A DNA stretch of 64,000 nucleotides from Nepenthes gracilis. Taxonomy: Eukaryota; Streptophyta; Magnoliopsida; Caryophyllales; Nepenthaceae. Below the pieces are notes generated by a model. It saw only the letters and a list, made by a program, of their open reading frames with translations, was not told the origin of the DNA and did no database searches. Made by a program: the position numbers and the translations under genes. The stretch lies in assembly GCA_033239525.1 (NCBI GenBank), contig BSYO01000003.1, positions 24,917,540 to 24,981,539 on the forward strand, read 5' to 3'. Within the stretch, counting starts at the first letter, position 1. Every line of letters begins with the position of its first letter. Of this stretch, positions 35,975 to 47,683 are shown piece after piece.

Positions 35975-36310
35975 AATATGCAAGGCCCCAGTTTTCGCAG
36001 ACCGCGGGAGGTTGCAATGTGCTCAGCATCGTTGCCCCTCCGACACTGACGGGAGCCGTCAAATTCATCATCTGACGGCTCTAATTTTTTTTTAAAAAAA
36101 ATTATAAAAATAAAAAAATATTAAATCATTCTTTTTAAATCAAATACAAAAAAATATAAAAATAAAAAAATAACTAAAAATATTTTTTTATATATAAAAT
36201 ATGGCTGTTAAATTTTTCAATCCAACGACCATTAAAACATTACAGGGGGCTACAATATGTACAAGTGTCACAGCCCCCCCGAATGTGGCTTTCACGTGAG
36301 GTTTGCATAA
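35975..36310. repeat. Imperfect inverted repeat, MITE-like
   Basis: The left arm GGGAGGTTGCAATGTGCTCA ... CGTTGCCCCTCC matches the reverse complement of the right arm GGGGGCTACAATATG ... GTCACAGCCCCCC with mismatches. The centre is A/T-rich, flanked by TCTGACGGCTCTAAT and ATATGGCTGTTAAAT. No TSD is obvious. Confidence 0.45.
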
Positions 36311-38333
36311 CAATAGCTTGAGCATCTGTGGGGATAAATTTATCAAAAAGTATTCACTAGATAACCTCAAGTTAGCCTCTAAAACGGCCAACGGATATTA
36401 TATGTGACTTTTTTCATATTTAAGTTAATTATTACGTGACTTTTATAATCATACAGTGATCGACTCAAGAAAGATAGAGAGAAAGAAGAATAATAAGACT
36501 CTTGACATTTTTTTGACTTTAATTTCTATTCTAACATTCACCATAAGTGATTAGGTTTTTTCTTTAATTTTTTAGACATTTATATAGTAGTCCTTTTTTT
36601 ATTATATTTGTCTTAATTTATAAATATTATGGTAAAATAAATAAATATGATTGTAATTGGTATATCAAACTCATAATTTATAATTGAATTATAATGACCT
36701 AAAGTATTCCCATTTTATTATATGTCGAAGGAGTTCACACAAAATAACATTGTGTGCATTATTCATATTTGTCATTATGCTATTATTATGATTATTATTT
36801 TATTGTCATCGGCTCTCCTCATGTAACCAAGTAAAGGAACTTAGTATTTCAATTGTTAAAAAAATTTATTCTCAACTCAGTTAAAAAATTTTATGACATC
36901 AAATCTAATGGGTATGGTTAAAAATGAGTTAACCAAATACTTAATTTGACAAGAAATTTAAATACTAATTATCCAATAAAAATGTCATGAGCTATCGGAT
37001 AATAAAGATCTCAACTCTGAATAAAAAGATAAACTTTGAACACCAAGACATTATAAGATTATAATGAGTGATTGAAGCGATATATTGATAGTCGTTACAC
37101 AATGTGTGATATCTCTCACCACTGATCCAAAAACAATGTCATATACACGCAACAATCTTAAATGCCGATTAACAAACTTGTGCCTCTAATTATAAATAAA
37201 CCATGTCTCTTAAAGAAGAGAGGGAGAAGAAAATGAGAGAAAAAAAAAAAGCTACCTAATCAGTTGAATACACCAAATGAATATTACCCTTTAAACATAC
37301 AATCGTCCTCATCCTCTTTCATTTCCTATATTTTCTTCATCAATATATTTTCTAATATATTGGAAAAATTATTGACCTGAGTATCAAATAATTTTCAAAA
37401 AATAAATTTTATATATCTCTCATCTTCATATTTATTTTATTATGGTGCGTAAAATTTAAATTTAAAGTTATAAAATTGGATCCATTTATATTCAAATATT
37501 CAGGTAAAATAATTAGTTTTTTAATTTGTATGATAATTTAAATTTTTAAGATGTATTAATATCCAAACATAATAGTCATATTATTTTTTAAATAATGTAG
37601 AGAAAATAATATGATCACCATTTTGTTTAAAAAAATGATTGTCGGCCTTCGACGGATAACAACCATTGTTGAAGGGATTTTGATTGGACGAACGAGCACG
37701 TCCGTCCGATGAAACAAGTTGATGCTGATGTGTTAAGAAACTCAGTAAAAATAAAAATAAAAAAAGAGGAAATTTTAAGCATTGACAACATAACGCGATG
37801 AAATAACATAACGCAGTTGAAGGTTGGAAGTTCGCTTCCCATGCGATTTAAGGATCCAGCATCACCCTATTTCTTTTATTAAAAATTTTAATAATTAAAA
37901 TTTTAAATATTAAACTATATTTTTAAATAGTTTTTAATTATTTTTTTACATTAAATTTAATATTTAATAAATATTAATATTATATATATTTATTTAAAAT
38001 ATAACTATATTTAATTTTTTTTATATTAATCACGTAATCAAAGTTTAATAGCCAAATGAAAAAAAAAAGACTTTACTTCTTTTTTTTTAAAAAAATATAT
38101 ATATATATATATAACCGCAAAACTCGCTTCACATGTTCTTAAACAAATCGGAATTTGGACCATCACTTGCCAGTCCATAAATTACAAAATAAACTATAAT
38201 TTACCGTATTATTTTTTAATGTTTTTTATTATAACAAATGTATAATTATATTTAAGGTTATATCAAATTTATTTAAATATTTAAGCGTATAATACTTATA
38301 TATTTTTAAAATAATTAGCCTTTATTTGATAAC
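36311..38333. other. AT-rich intergenic stretch
   Basis: No gene, repeat boundary or RNA gene recognised; a GC-richer patch near 37650-37860 contains only short chance ORFs. Confidence 0.6.
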
Positions 38334-39313
38334 TGAAAATGAACGTTTCGTTCCAAATTTTACAATAATATTTTGATTCCATGTAAGATTAGAAGAAATA
38401 GTATAAAATTAAATATTTAATACATATAAAAAATATTTGTATCTAAATGATATGAATAATAAACATGCATAAAATGATGTAAGACAATAAACAATAATAA
38501 AAAAGAGACAATTTTTGGTAACGATGGAAACTCAATATCCACGATAATCGAGAAAAATCCTCCAGATTTTAATGGTCAGAGAAGATATTCACTATAAAAA
38601 TCAACTTATAGATCGAATGGTACAGACGTGCTAATATAACTGACTTACTCTCGTCTTGTGATCTCTAGTAAGGAACTCATTAGATTTGCCCACGGCAATA
38701 GAACCGAACGTCTTTCGGTCTTCACGTTAATTTTCTCTCTCGAACCGCTTGAATGACCAAGTACCACCGGATCTCCTTTTTCACAATACCCACATCACCG
38801 ACAGAGGTAAAGGGTAGGAATGTTGTATCGAAAAGAAAAGGTGATGAGACAACTTGTTAGCACATGAATCACAATCATTGGGGGAAAGTTTTCTCACAAA
38901 AGAAACACACAAAATGAGAGATTTTTCAAGTTAGATGCTGCTCCAAGATCGTTCAACAGTCCCAACAAGAGTTAGGGCAACAAAAGGAATGAGGGAATTT
39001 ATAAAGAGCTCAAAAAATCTCGTTTAAAAAAGTTACCCGTTGCCACGGTGCTCGAGTAAGAAGGAGGCGAGCAGTAAGTGGATTGGTTCTGGAATATGGG
39101 CTCGGGCGGCAGGCGAGCACACGGCAGGCGCGGGTCATCGGGAATCTGGGTTTGAGCAAATATCAAGTGAGAGGCAGGCACTGTGCAGAAGATGATCTGG
39201 GAACGGACAGCCACGAGCATACGATGATGCAACACTTCAATGAACATAACTCGATATCGACACATGACTAAATATGATCACGGAATATACCAATCATAAA
39301 AATGATCTTAACA
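38334..39313 (-). repeat. 3' LTR of the copia element
   Basis: Minus-strand start TGTTAAGATC, end CATTTTCA. It shares with the 5' LTR the blocks CTCATTTTGTGTG, CTAACTCTTG, TTTATAAATTC (TATA, about 38995-39005) and ATTATCGTG. Its upstream neighbour (39314-39325) is the purine tract GAGGGGGAGAT. Confidence 0.85.
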
Positions 39314-39840
39314 ATCTCCCCCTCTATCAATTTCGTGACAAAACACATAAAGTAAAAAAAATACAAGTGAAGTATGAGTCCAGATACCATCGAGATAGAA
39401 CTCGTGTATATAAAAATTTACACCTAGTGAGAAGTAAAAATAATAGACCAAGTAAACATAAAAATCTACACGATGACTGTTAGTCAATACTATGACTGTC
39501 GTGCCGATACTTTAATTGTATTGCTTGATCAAACATGATTAGTACAAATAGATATAATATAGGATAATATAATATGACTATAGTAATAGAAACAGAAGAT
39601 AACATGTATCATCAAAATAAATGAAGGTAAGGTAGTAGAAGATATAAAATCAGTAAGAGCAATACAAGCATCACAACACTCGCTCTCACAAAAATAAGAA
39701 TATCTCCCCTTAACAAAAATAATGCCATCTCCTCTATAAAAAATAACAAGTATATGGTCTCCCTCTATCCAAATAGCAAAAATGGTCTCCCCCTTTGAAG
39801 AGACACTTTCCCTAACTCCCCCTAATAGGAGCAATCTCTC
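39314..39840 (-). other. Non-coding 3' region with multiple polypurine tracts
   Basis: Minus strand GGGGGAGTTAGGG, AAAGGGGGAGACC, AGAGGGAGACC, AGAGGAGATGG and AAGGGGAGATA lie between about 39700 and 39830, and GAGGGGGAGAT abuts the LTR. Confidence 0.65.
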
Positions 39841-39949
39841 CGAAGAATAGAAATCTACTTCTCCTTCTTGTCATGAATAACTAAAGGATAGTAGAACTCA
39901 CTGTTCTTGATCAACATTTTCTTATCACATTTTATAATTTTGATTAAAT

Positions 39950-40814
39950 ATGTCACTTGATCTTTTAGAAGGTAAATATGATTGACGAGAGTTTCTATCA
40001 TTGGATTTTGTCAAAAATTATTTCGAAAAGATGTTATAGGACAATAGAGACAAATATGACTAGTGGTGTCGCACCCATGACACATTAGGAGAAACAAAGT
40101 ATTAACATCAGATTTGTACTGTGGCTTTCAAGAGAGATTAATATCAAGATTTTTTCTACTTTTTAAACATTGAAGATTGGTGTGAACTTGAGGGGAAACT
40201 TTTGACGGTTGATCACTATAGGAAGATGTTACGCGACTTTGACTTAGAATCAAAGTAGTTTGGACAAATACAGTTTTGGGATTAATATAGACTTTCAAGG
40301 CTTTTTCAGAATAACCTAAACCAATTTTATTTCATCTGAATTTTCCCAAACCGAGCATATGATCCAATTGTTGGACCCATTTGAAAATTATTTCAGATCA
40401 TTTCGAGCAGCTTTAAGATCAAATTTAAGTACCTTGATCTTTTCGATAAATAAGTTAGTTAACTTTTTAACTTCTTAATTTTTTGTGTCTAGCTCAGATT
40501 TAAGAACTAATCTATCTTTTTTAATTTTTATCAGTTTATACTTTAACGACACATTAATTTTCTTGATTTGTAAGCATTCCTTAAACAATCTGTCATGAGT
40601 ATCCTGAAGATCAGAAAATTCAGCTTCTGACTCGATCTTAGAGTCATCGGATTGCTTAAGTATTTCTTCTGAACGTTTATCATTTTCACACATTGAGGTC
40701 ATAAATACCATATATTTGATATGATCATCTTCAGCACATCTTTCATTATCTTTGTCTTCTTCATTAGTTAAGGTTACACTAACTTTCAAGGTTTGACCTT
40801 ATTGCCGTTTAAAA
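39950..40814 (-). pseudogene. Copia gag/linker with coiled coil and second zinc knuckle
   Basis: Continues the gag frame: an acidic segment (VTLTNEEDKDNERCAEDD), a Lys/Leu-rich coiled coil (ECLQIKKINVSLKYKLIKI), then decayed sequence and CHGCDTTSHICLYC (about 40045-40085), a complete C-x2-C-x4-H-x4-C knuckle. In intact relatives protease follows; here only non-coding sequence does. Confidence 0.65.
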
Positions 40815-41740
40815 GTTGGACATTTAGCACAATAATGGCCAAAACTTTTGCGCTCGTGGCATTGAACTCATTGGGTATTTTCAATTTGGAGTCCTTAAGT
40901 TTATGTTAGTCTTTCTTCTCAGATTTAAGTGATAGTTTTAAATTCACATTTGATTTGTCTTATGAAAATTTATTTTTCTTCAAAAATTTTTTTAAATTCT
41001 TAACAAATAAAGAAAAATCGTCATCGTTACACGATTTTTCATCAGAGTCCCGGTTTCTTTCTTCTCTACTTGATCTTAGAGCAATTGATTTTTACTTTCT
41101 TGACTATAAAAGTGTGTGCTTATAAGTTTAGAGAGATCCTACAAGTTCTTTAATCTTTATTTTATCAAGATTTTTACTTTCTTCAATTGTAGTAACTTTA
41201 GGTTTAAATCATTCAGGAGATATTTAAGAACTTTTTTAATAATTCTATTTTCAGGAATCCAATCTCCTAAATTAAATGTACAGTTCACAATATCGTTTAA
41301 TTGAGTATAAAAATTATCAAACGTTTCATCATCTTTCATATGGATTTTTTTAAATTTGGTAGTTAGCATTTACAATTTTAAATTTTGTACAAGTTTGGTT
41401 CCTTCATGAATGATTTCTAATATATCCCACGTATCTTTTACGGTCTCACACATAGATATACGTTAAAACTCTTTGGTAGATACAACCATAAAAATAGCAA
41501 GTAATTACTTATTGTTCCAATTACAAGAATCAAGTTTCTTCTTTTGACCACAAAGACAGAACTTTTGATTCATTGTTAGTCAAACTTTTGGGTGATGTCT
41601 ATCCCATTTGAGTGTTAGCCCACACTTGCTCGTCTATTGATTTGAGGAAGACTCTCATAAAAATCTTTCAATAGACATAGTTGCTCCAATCAATGAAGGA
41701 ATGAATGGAGAGCGATCCACTCGTATACATTTAGATCAGG
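40815..41740 (-). pseudogene. Copia gag (UBN2-type) with first zinc knuckle
   Basis: Minus-strand reading, with several stops: WDILEIIHEGTKLV, then MLTTKFKKIHMKDDETFDNF, YTQLNDIVNCTFNLGDWIPE and KKVLKYLLNDLNLK (41369-41157), the UBN2 Gag fold of plant copia elements. A knuckle at about 40812-40860 reads QCHERKSFGHYCAKC, where the second Cys of C-x2-C-x4-H-x4-C is Arg. Confidence 0.75.
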
Positions 41741-41758
41741 GGTTGCAGATCGAGATAA

Positions 41759-41773
41759 GTCTCTGATACTAAT
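41759..41773 (-). other. Primer binding site (initiator tRNA-Met type)
   Basis: Minus strand ATTAGTATCAGAGAC immediately after the 5' LTR corresponds to the plant TGGTATCAGAGC site. Confidence 0.75.
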
Positions 41774-42727
41774 TGAAAAAGGATGTTTCGTCCCAAATTT
41801 TATAATAATATTTTGACTCCGTGTAAGATTAGCAAAGTAGTACAAAATCAAATATTTAATACATATAAATAATATTTATATTTAGATGATTTGAACAAGA
41901 AACATGTATAAAATGATATAAAACAATAGACAATAATAAAAAGTGATAATTTTTTGTGATGAAGAAAAAACTCGATACTCACGATAATCGAGAAAAATCC
42001 TTCGGGTTTTAATGGCCAGAGAATATATCTATTATAAAAATTAACTTACAAATTGGATGGTACAGATGCACTAATCTAGCCGACTCACTCCCATCTTGTG
42101 ATTACTCACGGCAACGGAATCGGACGCCTTTTGATCTTCACATCAATCTTCTCTTTCAAACCGCTTGAAGGATCAAACACTACTGATCCCCTTTTTCACA
42201 ATACCCATGACACCGAAGGAGGTAAAGGGTAAGAATATTGTATCGAAAAGAAATGGTGATGAGAAAACTTGTTAGCACATGAAGCACAATCGTTGGAGGA
42301 AAGTTTTCTCACAAAAGGAGCACACAAAATGAGAGATTTTTCAAGTTCGATGCCGCTCCAAGGTTGTTCAACAGTCCCAGCAAGAGTTAGGGCTGCTAAA
42401 GGAATGAGAGAATTTATAAAGAGCTCAAAAATTCCGTTTAAAAAAGTTGCCCGTTGTCGCGGCGCTTGAGAAAGAAGAAGACGAGCAGCGAGCGGATAGG
42501 TTCTGAAATTTGGGCTCGAGCGGCAGGCAAGCGCACGACAGGCATGGGTCTTCAGAAATCTGGGCTCAAGAGAATATCATGTGAGAGGCTGGCGCTGTGC
42601 AGAAGATGATTCTAGAACGGACCGCCACGGGCATACGATGATATAGCACTTCAATGAACACAACTTGACATCAACACATAACTAAATATGATTATAAAAT
42701 ATACCAACCATAAAAATGATTTTAACA
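41774..42727 (-). repeat. 5' LTR of the copia element
   Basis: Minus-strand start TGTTAAAATC, end TTTTTCA, followed by ATTAGTATCAGAGAC. TATA box TTTATAAATT at about 42411-42420. It carries a GC-richer segment (42440-42640) also present in the partner LTR. Confidence 0.85.
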
Positions 42728-42732
42728 AGTAA

Positions 42733-44033
42733 TATAGGGTTATATAATTTATTTAGGCCAAGTTACAGAAGGTATTACGAGACAGCTTGATTTACTCATG
42801 CATAACGACTGAGTCTATATTTACTCTGGAAAATTATCTTTGCCACCCATTGATTGGTTGAATTTCTGATCTTCTTGAATGATGAATTTGTGGAGAATTG
42901 CTATTTATACTTTGCTTCTTAAATATCCACGCTTCATTATTTTCTATAATGTAATAATTTTAGGAGATTAAGTTTTATTTAAGATCATTTAATTACCATA
43001 ATACTTCTAAAATTATAATTTCAAGGAACACATAATAACATATTTTAATCAATACGTGCAATATCAAGTTATTAAAATCTTAAGTCATAATTGAGTTAAA
43101 TCAGATTTTATCTCTTAAAATTAAAAAAAATAAATTATAATTTCTACCAATAAAAATCTAAAATAATATTGGGATGTAAATTTAAAAATCAAATACAGAC
43201 AAATGACCTAAAATTAAAGAGTGATTCAAATCATGGGATCCAAAGGTCACACCTAAAGTGATTATGACGTAATAATTATAAAATTTTAAATTATAAATAA
43301 GAAAAAATATCTTTACTAATATTAGAGTAATTAAAATCATAATTTAATTGAACTGTTGAGAGAAAAACTAAAGTCAAACTCAAATGGCATCACCATATAT
43401 TATTACTATTTGAATACAACATAAATCTAAATAAATCAAAACTAACAACATAAAAACTACTATTTTTTTTTCTAAATATCAATACGAAAATTGTTCCAAC
43501 ATTATAAATCTATTCCCGTATAACCGTCCTTCAACTTGATTACTTGCAAATAAATATTGAGTCATTTAATTTAAAATATTTATAAAATAAAAGTAAGAGT
43601 AAGTTAATTACTTAATATGACATATATAATTTTTATTATGACCAAAATTTAAAAAATTGATAATATCATTCATAAATTTATCATATATAATCCCAAAATT
43701 AATATTTATCTAAAATATGCTAAAATCATGTCAAAATATAAATAATAAAAAATTGATGATAATCTCACCAACAAATAGTAAATATAAAAGCTCAGGTTAT
43801 AATTATTTTCATATAACCAAATGCCAAATATTACTATTTAATACTCATAAGAGAGCTATCAATATATAACCCTATAGGTAGGGTCTAATATTATCTTTTG
43901 GACTCGCAAATGACAATCAAGATATTTAATTTATTAATAATATATCAGGATATATTTACATATATTCCATTAATTTTCTACCATAATTCATATATAATGA
44001 AATTGAAAGACTTTACTCAAATATATATATATA
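42733..44033. other. AT-rich intergenic stretch
   Basis: No gene seen; ends in an (AT)n microsatellite (about 44019-44037) that was the target of the next LTR insertion. Confidence 0.6.
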
Positions 44034-44038
44034 TATAG

Positions 44039-45032
44039 TGATGGGTATGTCCATAGTGGGTTGGCCCAAGAATGAGGAACGACCCAGGTTCACAAAGGCC
44101 CATGTGTTCCTAGATGGTCAACGCAACCGTTGATCGGGCGAAATGTCAAGTTTACCGGCAAAGCTCGATAACAAGACAGATAATTAGTTCCCGAAAATGG
44201 TCAGTATTTCTATTGATTGGAAGCACCACAGTAGGCCGGCTTAAGAGCCAGCCTCACGTGGGCCAAGCCCAATTTGGCCCACTCTTCCGTCTTCAACAAA
44301 TAACAGTCTTCTCCATTGATTTCACACTCTCCCAAAAGATGATCTCCATTGTAACAGTTACCAACAGATTCAGTGTACGCCCCATGAGAAAAACGTTATA
44401 TTCTCTTTTTGTCTACAGTATATCCTAACGGTTAGAAAACGTAGAAGAAAAACAATCTGTCCAAGAAGCCGTTATCACCATTAAAGCTTCCACGTCAAGA
44501 AAAGAAGTCATTCCAATAGAGCACGTGAATCAAACCTTCCTACCCAAAGAAGGCCGCCTAACATCTCAGTTGTAAAAGCCCATGGAGTTCTCACTCCAAG
44601 GCACGTATTCAATCTTAGATAAAAACGCTTTTAATACTCGCATACAGCCGCCTTCACCATCAAGCTCTCTCTCTCTATTGCAAAGCTCTCATACTTTCAA
44701 TAAACAATTTGTTCTTTGTCACCACGCTCCCAGCTAATACGGTGTTAAGAACCAGTGCTCCTCACAAGCCAGAAAAGCCTCTTTCAATGAGAGCAGTCCA
44801 CCGTCCCAAACACTCTCTTAGTATTCTTATTGCATTCATTTACTTTACTTTCTTAATTCGAATGTTGTTACTGAATTAAATGTCGGAATATTTTTGGTTG
44901 GATAATGTCCTACCATCACCTAACCTCTTATTTTTTGTAGTGGTGTGTAGGATCTAGACTCAATGAATAGAGTCGGATTTAGAAGATCAAGTTGACCCAA
45001 ACCTGTTTGAAGTTTGGATCCATAACGCATTA
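44039..45032 (+). mobile_element. Solo LTR, TGATGGG family, inserted in an AT microsatellite
   Basis: Begins TGATGGGTATG and ends AACGCATTA (C-to-T change in the terminal CA). Flanks TATAG (44034-44038) and TATAT (45033-45037) agree at four of five bases. It contains GGTCAACGCAACCGTTGATC near 44115, CT-rich sequence near 44665, ACTGAATTAAATGTCGGA at about 44870 and TGTGTAGGATCTAGACTC at 44944, the latter two shared with other family members. Confidence 0.7.
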
Positions 45033-45445
45033 TATATTTTCATATTTTCTCATACCAAAAAAATATACTTATCATTAAATTTATATAAAATTTTCTTTTC
45101 ATATTCATTCAAATATATGATATGCAGTAGCTTTATAGTTAAATTTAGAAACATAGAGAAGTATCTATATAGAGATAAGGATGGTTTTGCAATCTTTTGG
45201 CATTTTTATGAAATTATAAAGCATGTAAAATGCTAAAGCTTATGAATTTATAAACCAAATATAATTTATAGAATTTTTCTAAGGTATAAAATATGCATAT
45301 ATAATTATATAATGATTTAAAGCATATAATTAAAAATAAAAGGCATGTAAGAATGACATTGTAAAATTTATATTTAAATATAATATGTATGAATTCATGA
45401 CATATATTTTATAAAAACTTTATAAAATAGGTGTAGAATTATATA

Positions 45446-46603
45446 TGATGCGTACCTGGATCCGACTTTGAACAGATTCGGATTCTCTTGGATGGATTGA
45501 ACTGGCTCCGTTCACTGAGTACGAATCCTGCACACCACTAAAACGAACAAGAGGTCAGCGTTAACGGCGAGATGTAATCGCACCGAAAACACTCCGATAC
45601 TCAAGTCAGTAAAACAGCCTTTAAGGGAAGAAACTGAAAACGCGTGAGAGCAATGAGAGAGGGGAAGAGAGTGTTCTGTTCCAGATGTCAGAGAGACGCA
45701 GGGCCTTTCTCGTATCTGGATGGTGGGAAGGCAGAGAAAAGCCGTAGAGACTCGTTCGTTGCCTAGGAGTTTAATTGTGTTTGAGAGTTCGGCTGCCGGG
45801 AACCAGAGCTTGTTTCTCAGAACACTTAGGGTTTTTTTGTGTGAGTGAATGCAAACCTCTCCAGAATGAGGATTCTAGGGTTTATTTTATGGCTTGGAGA
45901 GTGATCATCCTCCTTTGGAAGGCGTGATCTTTCCTGTCTCAACCTTGGCTGGCTTGCCTTCTGGAGCAGATGCCAATTGCCAATGTGGGCATGATCCTTT
46001 CCTTCTGAGGAGGCCAACAGCTTTCCAAATTAACGTCCTTCCTTTTCAGTACATGGCCGTTCAGTTACCTTGGCGGGCAAGGAATCGGAAAGATCGGGCG
46101 CCTTCCTTATTTGAAGGGCGCCAATCTTGTCAATATCCTTTCTGGTGTAAATTGAGATCGTGAAATATCCTTGGAGGATCGTGGTTGGCCGTCTGATAAG
46201 TGGTGGGCCCAAACGGAGTAGGCCCATTACTGTAGAGAGGCGTCATTTGGGCCCAATGTATAGGGCGCAGACGGTCAATGTCTGAGTTGACCGTCAGCGT
46301 GTTAGCCGCCTTTGTGGAGAACGAATGGAGAATAGCCGGCGATCAACTGAGGGGATGTGGGCTAGAATGGAATAGGCCCATCACTGTAACAAAGCCTCTA
46401 AATGCCCAATCAAACTGGTCAACATTAAGTTGACCGTCTGTGAGTAAGTCGGCCGCCAAGACGGTCAACGCTAGCGTTGACCGTCTTGGGCTTTCCAGTT
46501 CCTGAGCCGGTCTTCTTACTGGGCCGTCAAAAATGTTGACTAGCCTTCTTGAGCTTCCGTTGACATTTTCTCTGGGCCAGTCCATTATTGGTGTACCCCA
46601 TCA
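45446..46603 (-). mobile_element. Solo LTR, TGATGGG family, perfect TSD ATATA
   Basis: On the minus strand it begins TGATGGGGTACACC and ends GGTACGCATCA. ATATA stands at 45441-45445 and at 46604-46608. Inside (minus strand) are three GGTCAA...TTGACC dyads in the U3 half, CATAAAATAAACCC (TATA-like, near 45885), ACTTGAGTATCGGAGTG and TGTGCAGGATTCGTACTC. No internal region is attached. The ORFs at 45826-46585 are accidental. Confidence 0.85.
46456..46489. promoter_or_regulatory. 34-bp perfect palindrome with opposed W-box cores in LTR U3
   Basis: Centre CTAG; each arm carries ACGGTCAACG / CGTTGACCGT. Each arm therefore has a TTGACC core, the plant W-box consensus TTGAC(C/T). Two looser dyads of the same type lie at about 46271-46296 and 46408-46440. 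Confidence 0.6.
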
Positions 46604-46608
46604 ATATA

Positions 46609-47683
46609 CATGTGAAGTAATAATGCTTTAACTATAACAATAGCACATGCATGAGTATCTATAATAATAAATATGTAAAGAAATAAACAAAGATCAATAA
46701 CAAATAAAACAGAGTTTGAATATACTTACTATTTATTTGAATCTAATAAAAATCTTTCAATTTTTTCTTGATTTTTTCATTCTCTTACCTTATCTCTCTT
46801 TCTTTTTTTTCTCTTATACTTCTTTCTTTTTCTCTTAGAACATAATCGAAAATGATTGAAATCAATCAAGGAACTTATTTATAAAAAATCGGCACATGTA
46901 AGCCGATCAAGTACATATTAAATTTCAAGGCATAATCCGTACCTACATGAGTATCCCCAAGCGCATATCACACGCCTATATCCTATTTCATTATATGCTT
47001 GTACATCAATCGGACGCGTATTGGGTGCAATCAATTAGCCTAAAACACGTGCAAATATCCCAGAGGTATCCATCAAATGTGACTTTATAGTCCAAAATAT
47101 GCATATGCGTAAATCAGATAGTAATCAAATATCACTCGATCTAACTTATTTCAATCAGAAAATTAATTGGATCAAAAACCTCAATTGACTTTGATAATTT
47201 TTTAGTTTAAATTAAATTAATAATTATCAAAAAAATATTTTAATTATACCATATAAAGACACTTTCTCAACTATAATGTAAGTGATGATTTAGCCTCTAT
47301 TTTGATGAAATATAAAGATGATTGATTCTTTAATTATACGATACTCATATTTTCATCAAATAGTAGCTCATTAAAGAAACCACTAATTAGATAACTAGTA
47401 TAATAGTTGGGACTAAATCCTAAAAATTGTAACCTTGAACAAATATCTTTAAATAAATCGGCAGCATACCATATTTGACAATATTATTATCACATAAAGT
47501 GTGAGATTTAAATATTAATTTGATTTATAATATTTAAATTAAAATAATTGAGCAAATTTATCAAGGACAATTGTAGGTTTGGGTGATGTTTTACGTAAGA
47601 AACAATTATATTTTGGTGTCTAATAAGTGCAAGAGTCACATTCATGCAGCAATAGCGTCACAGTCCTAGATCAAGTAGGTCAT
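46609..47683. other. AT-rich intergenic stretch
   Basis: No gene or repeat boundary seen. Confidence 0.55.

Larger units (their letters stand above)
38334..42727 (-). mobile_element. Ty1/copia (Sirevirus-type) element with two LTRs and no visible pol
   Basis: 5' LTR 41774-42727, PBS, gag with zinc knuckle and coiled coil, second zinc knuckle, clustered purine tracts, 3' LTR 38334-39313. The internal region is only 2.46 kb; the expected protease, integrase, RT and RNase H are absent. Multiple purine tracts before the 3' LTR are a reported mark of Sireviruses. The LTRs differ by many substitutions, so the insertion is not recent. Flanks do not give a clear 5-bp TSD. It may have depended on enzymes of other elements, or lost pol later. 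Confidence 0.75.

Noticed and set aside
45826..46585. Several ORFs of 60-90 codons on both strands
   Set aside because: All fall inside a solo LTR with defined ends and TSD.
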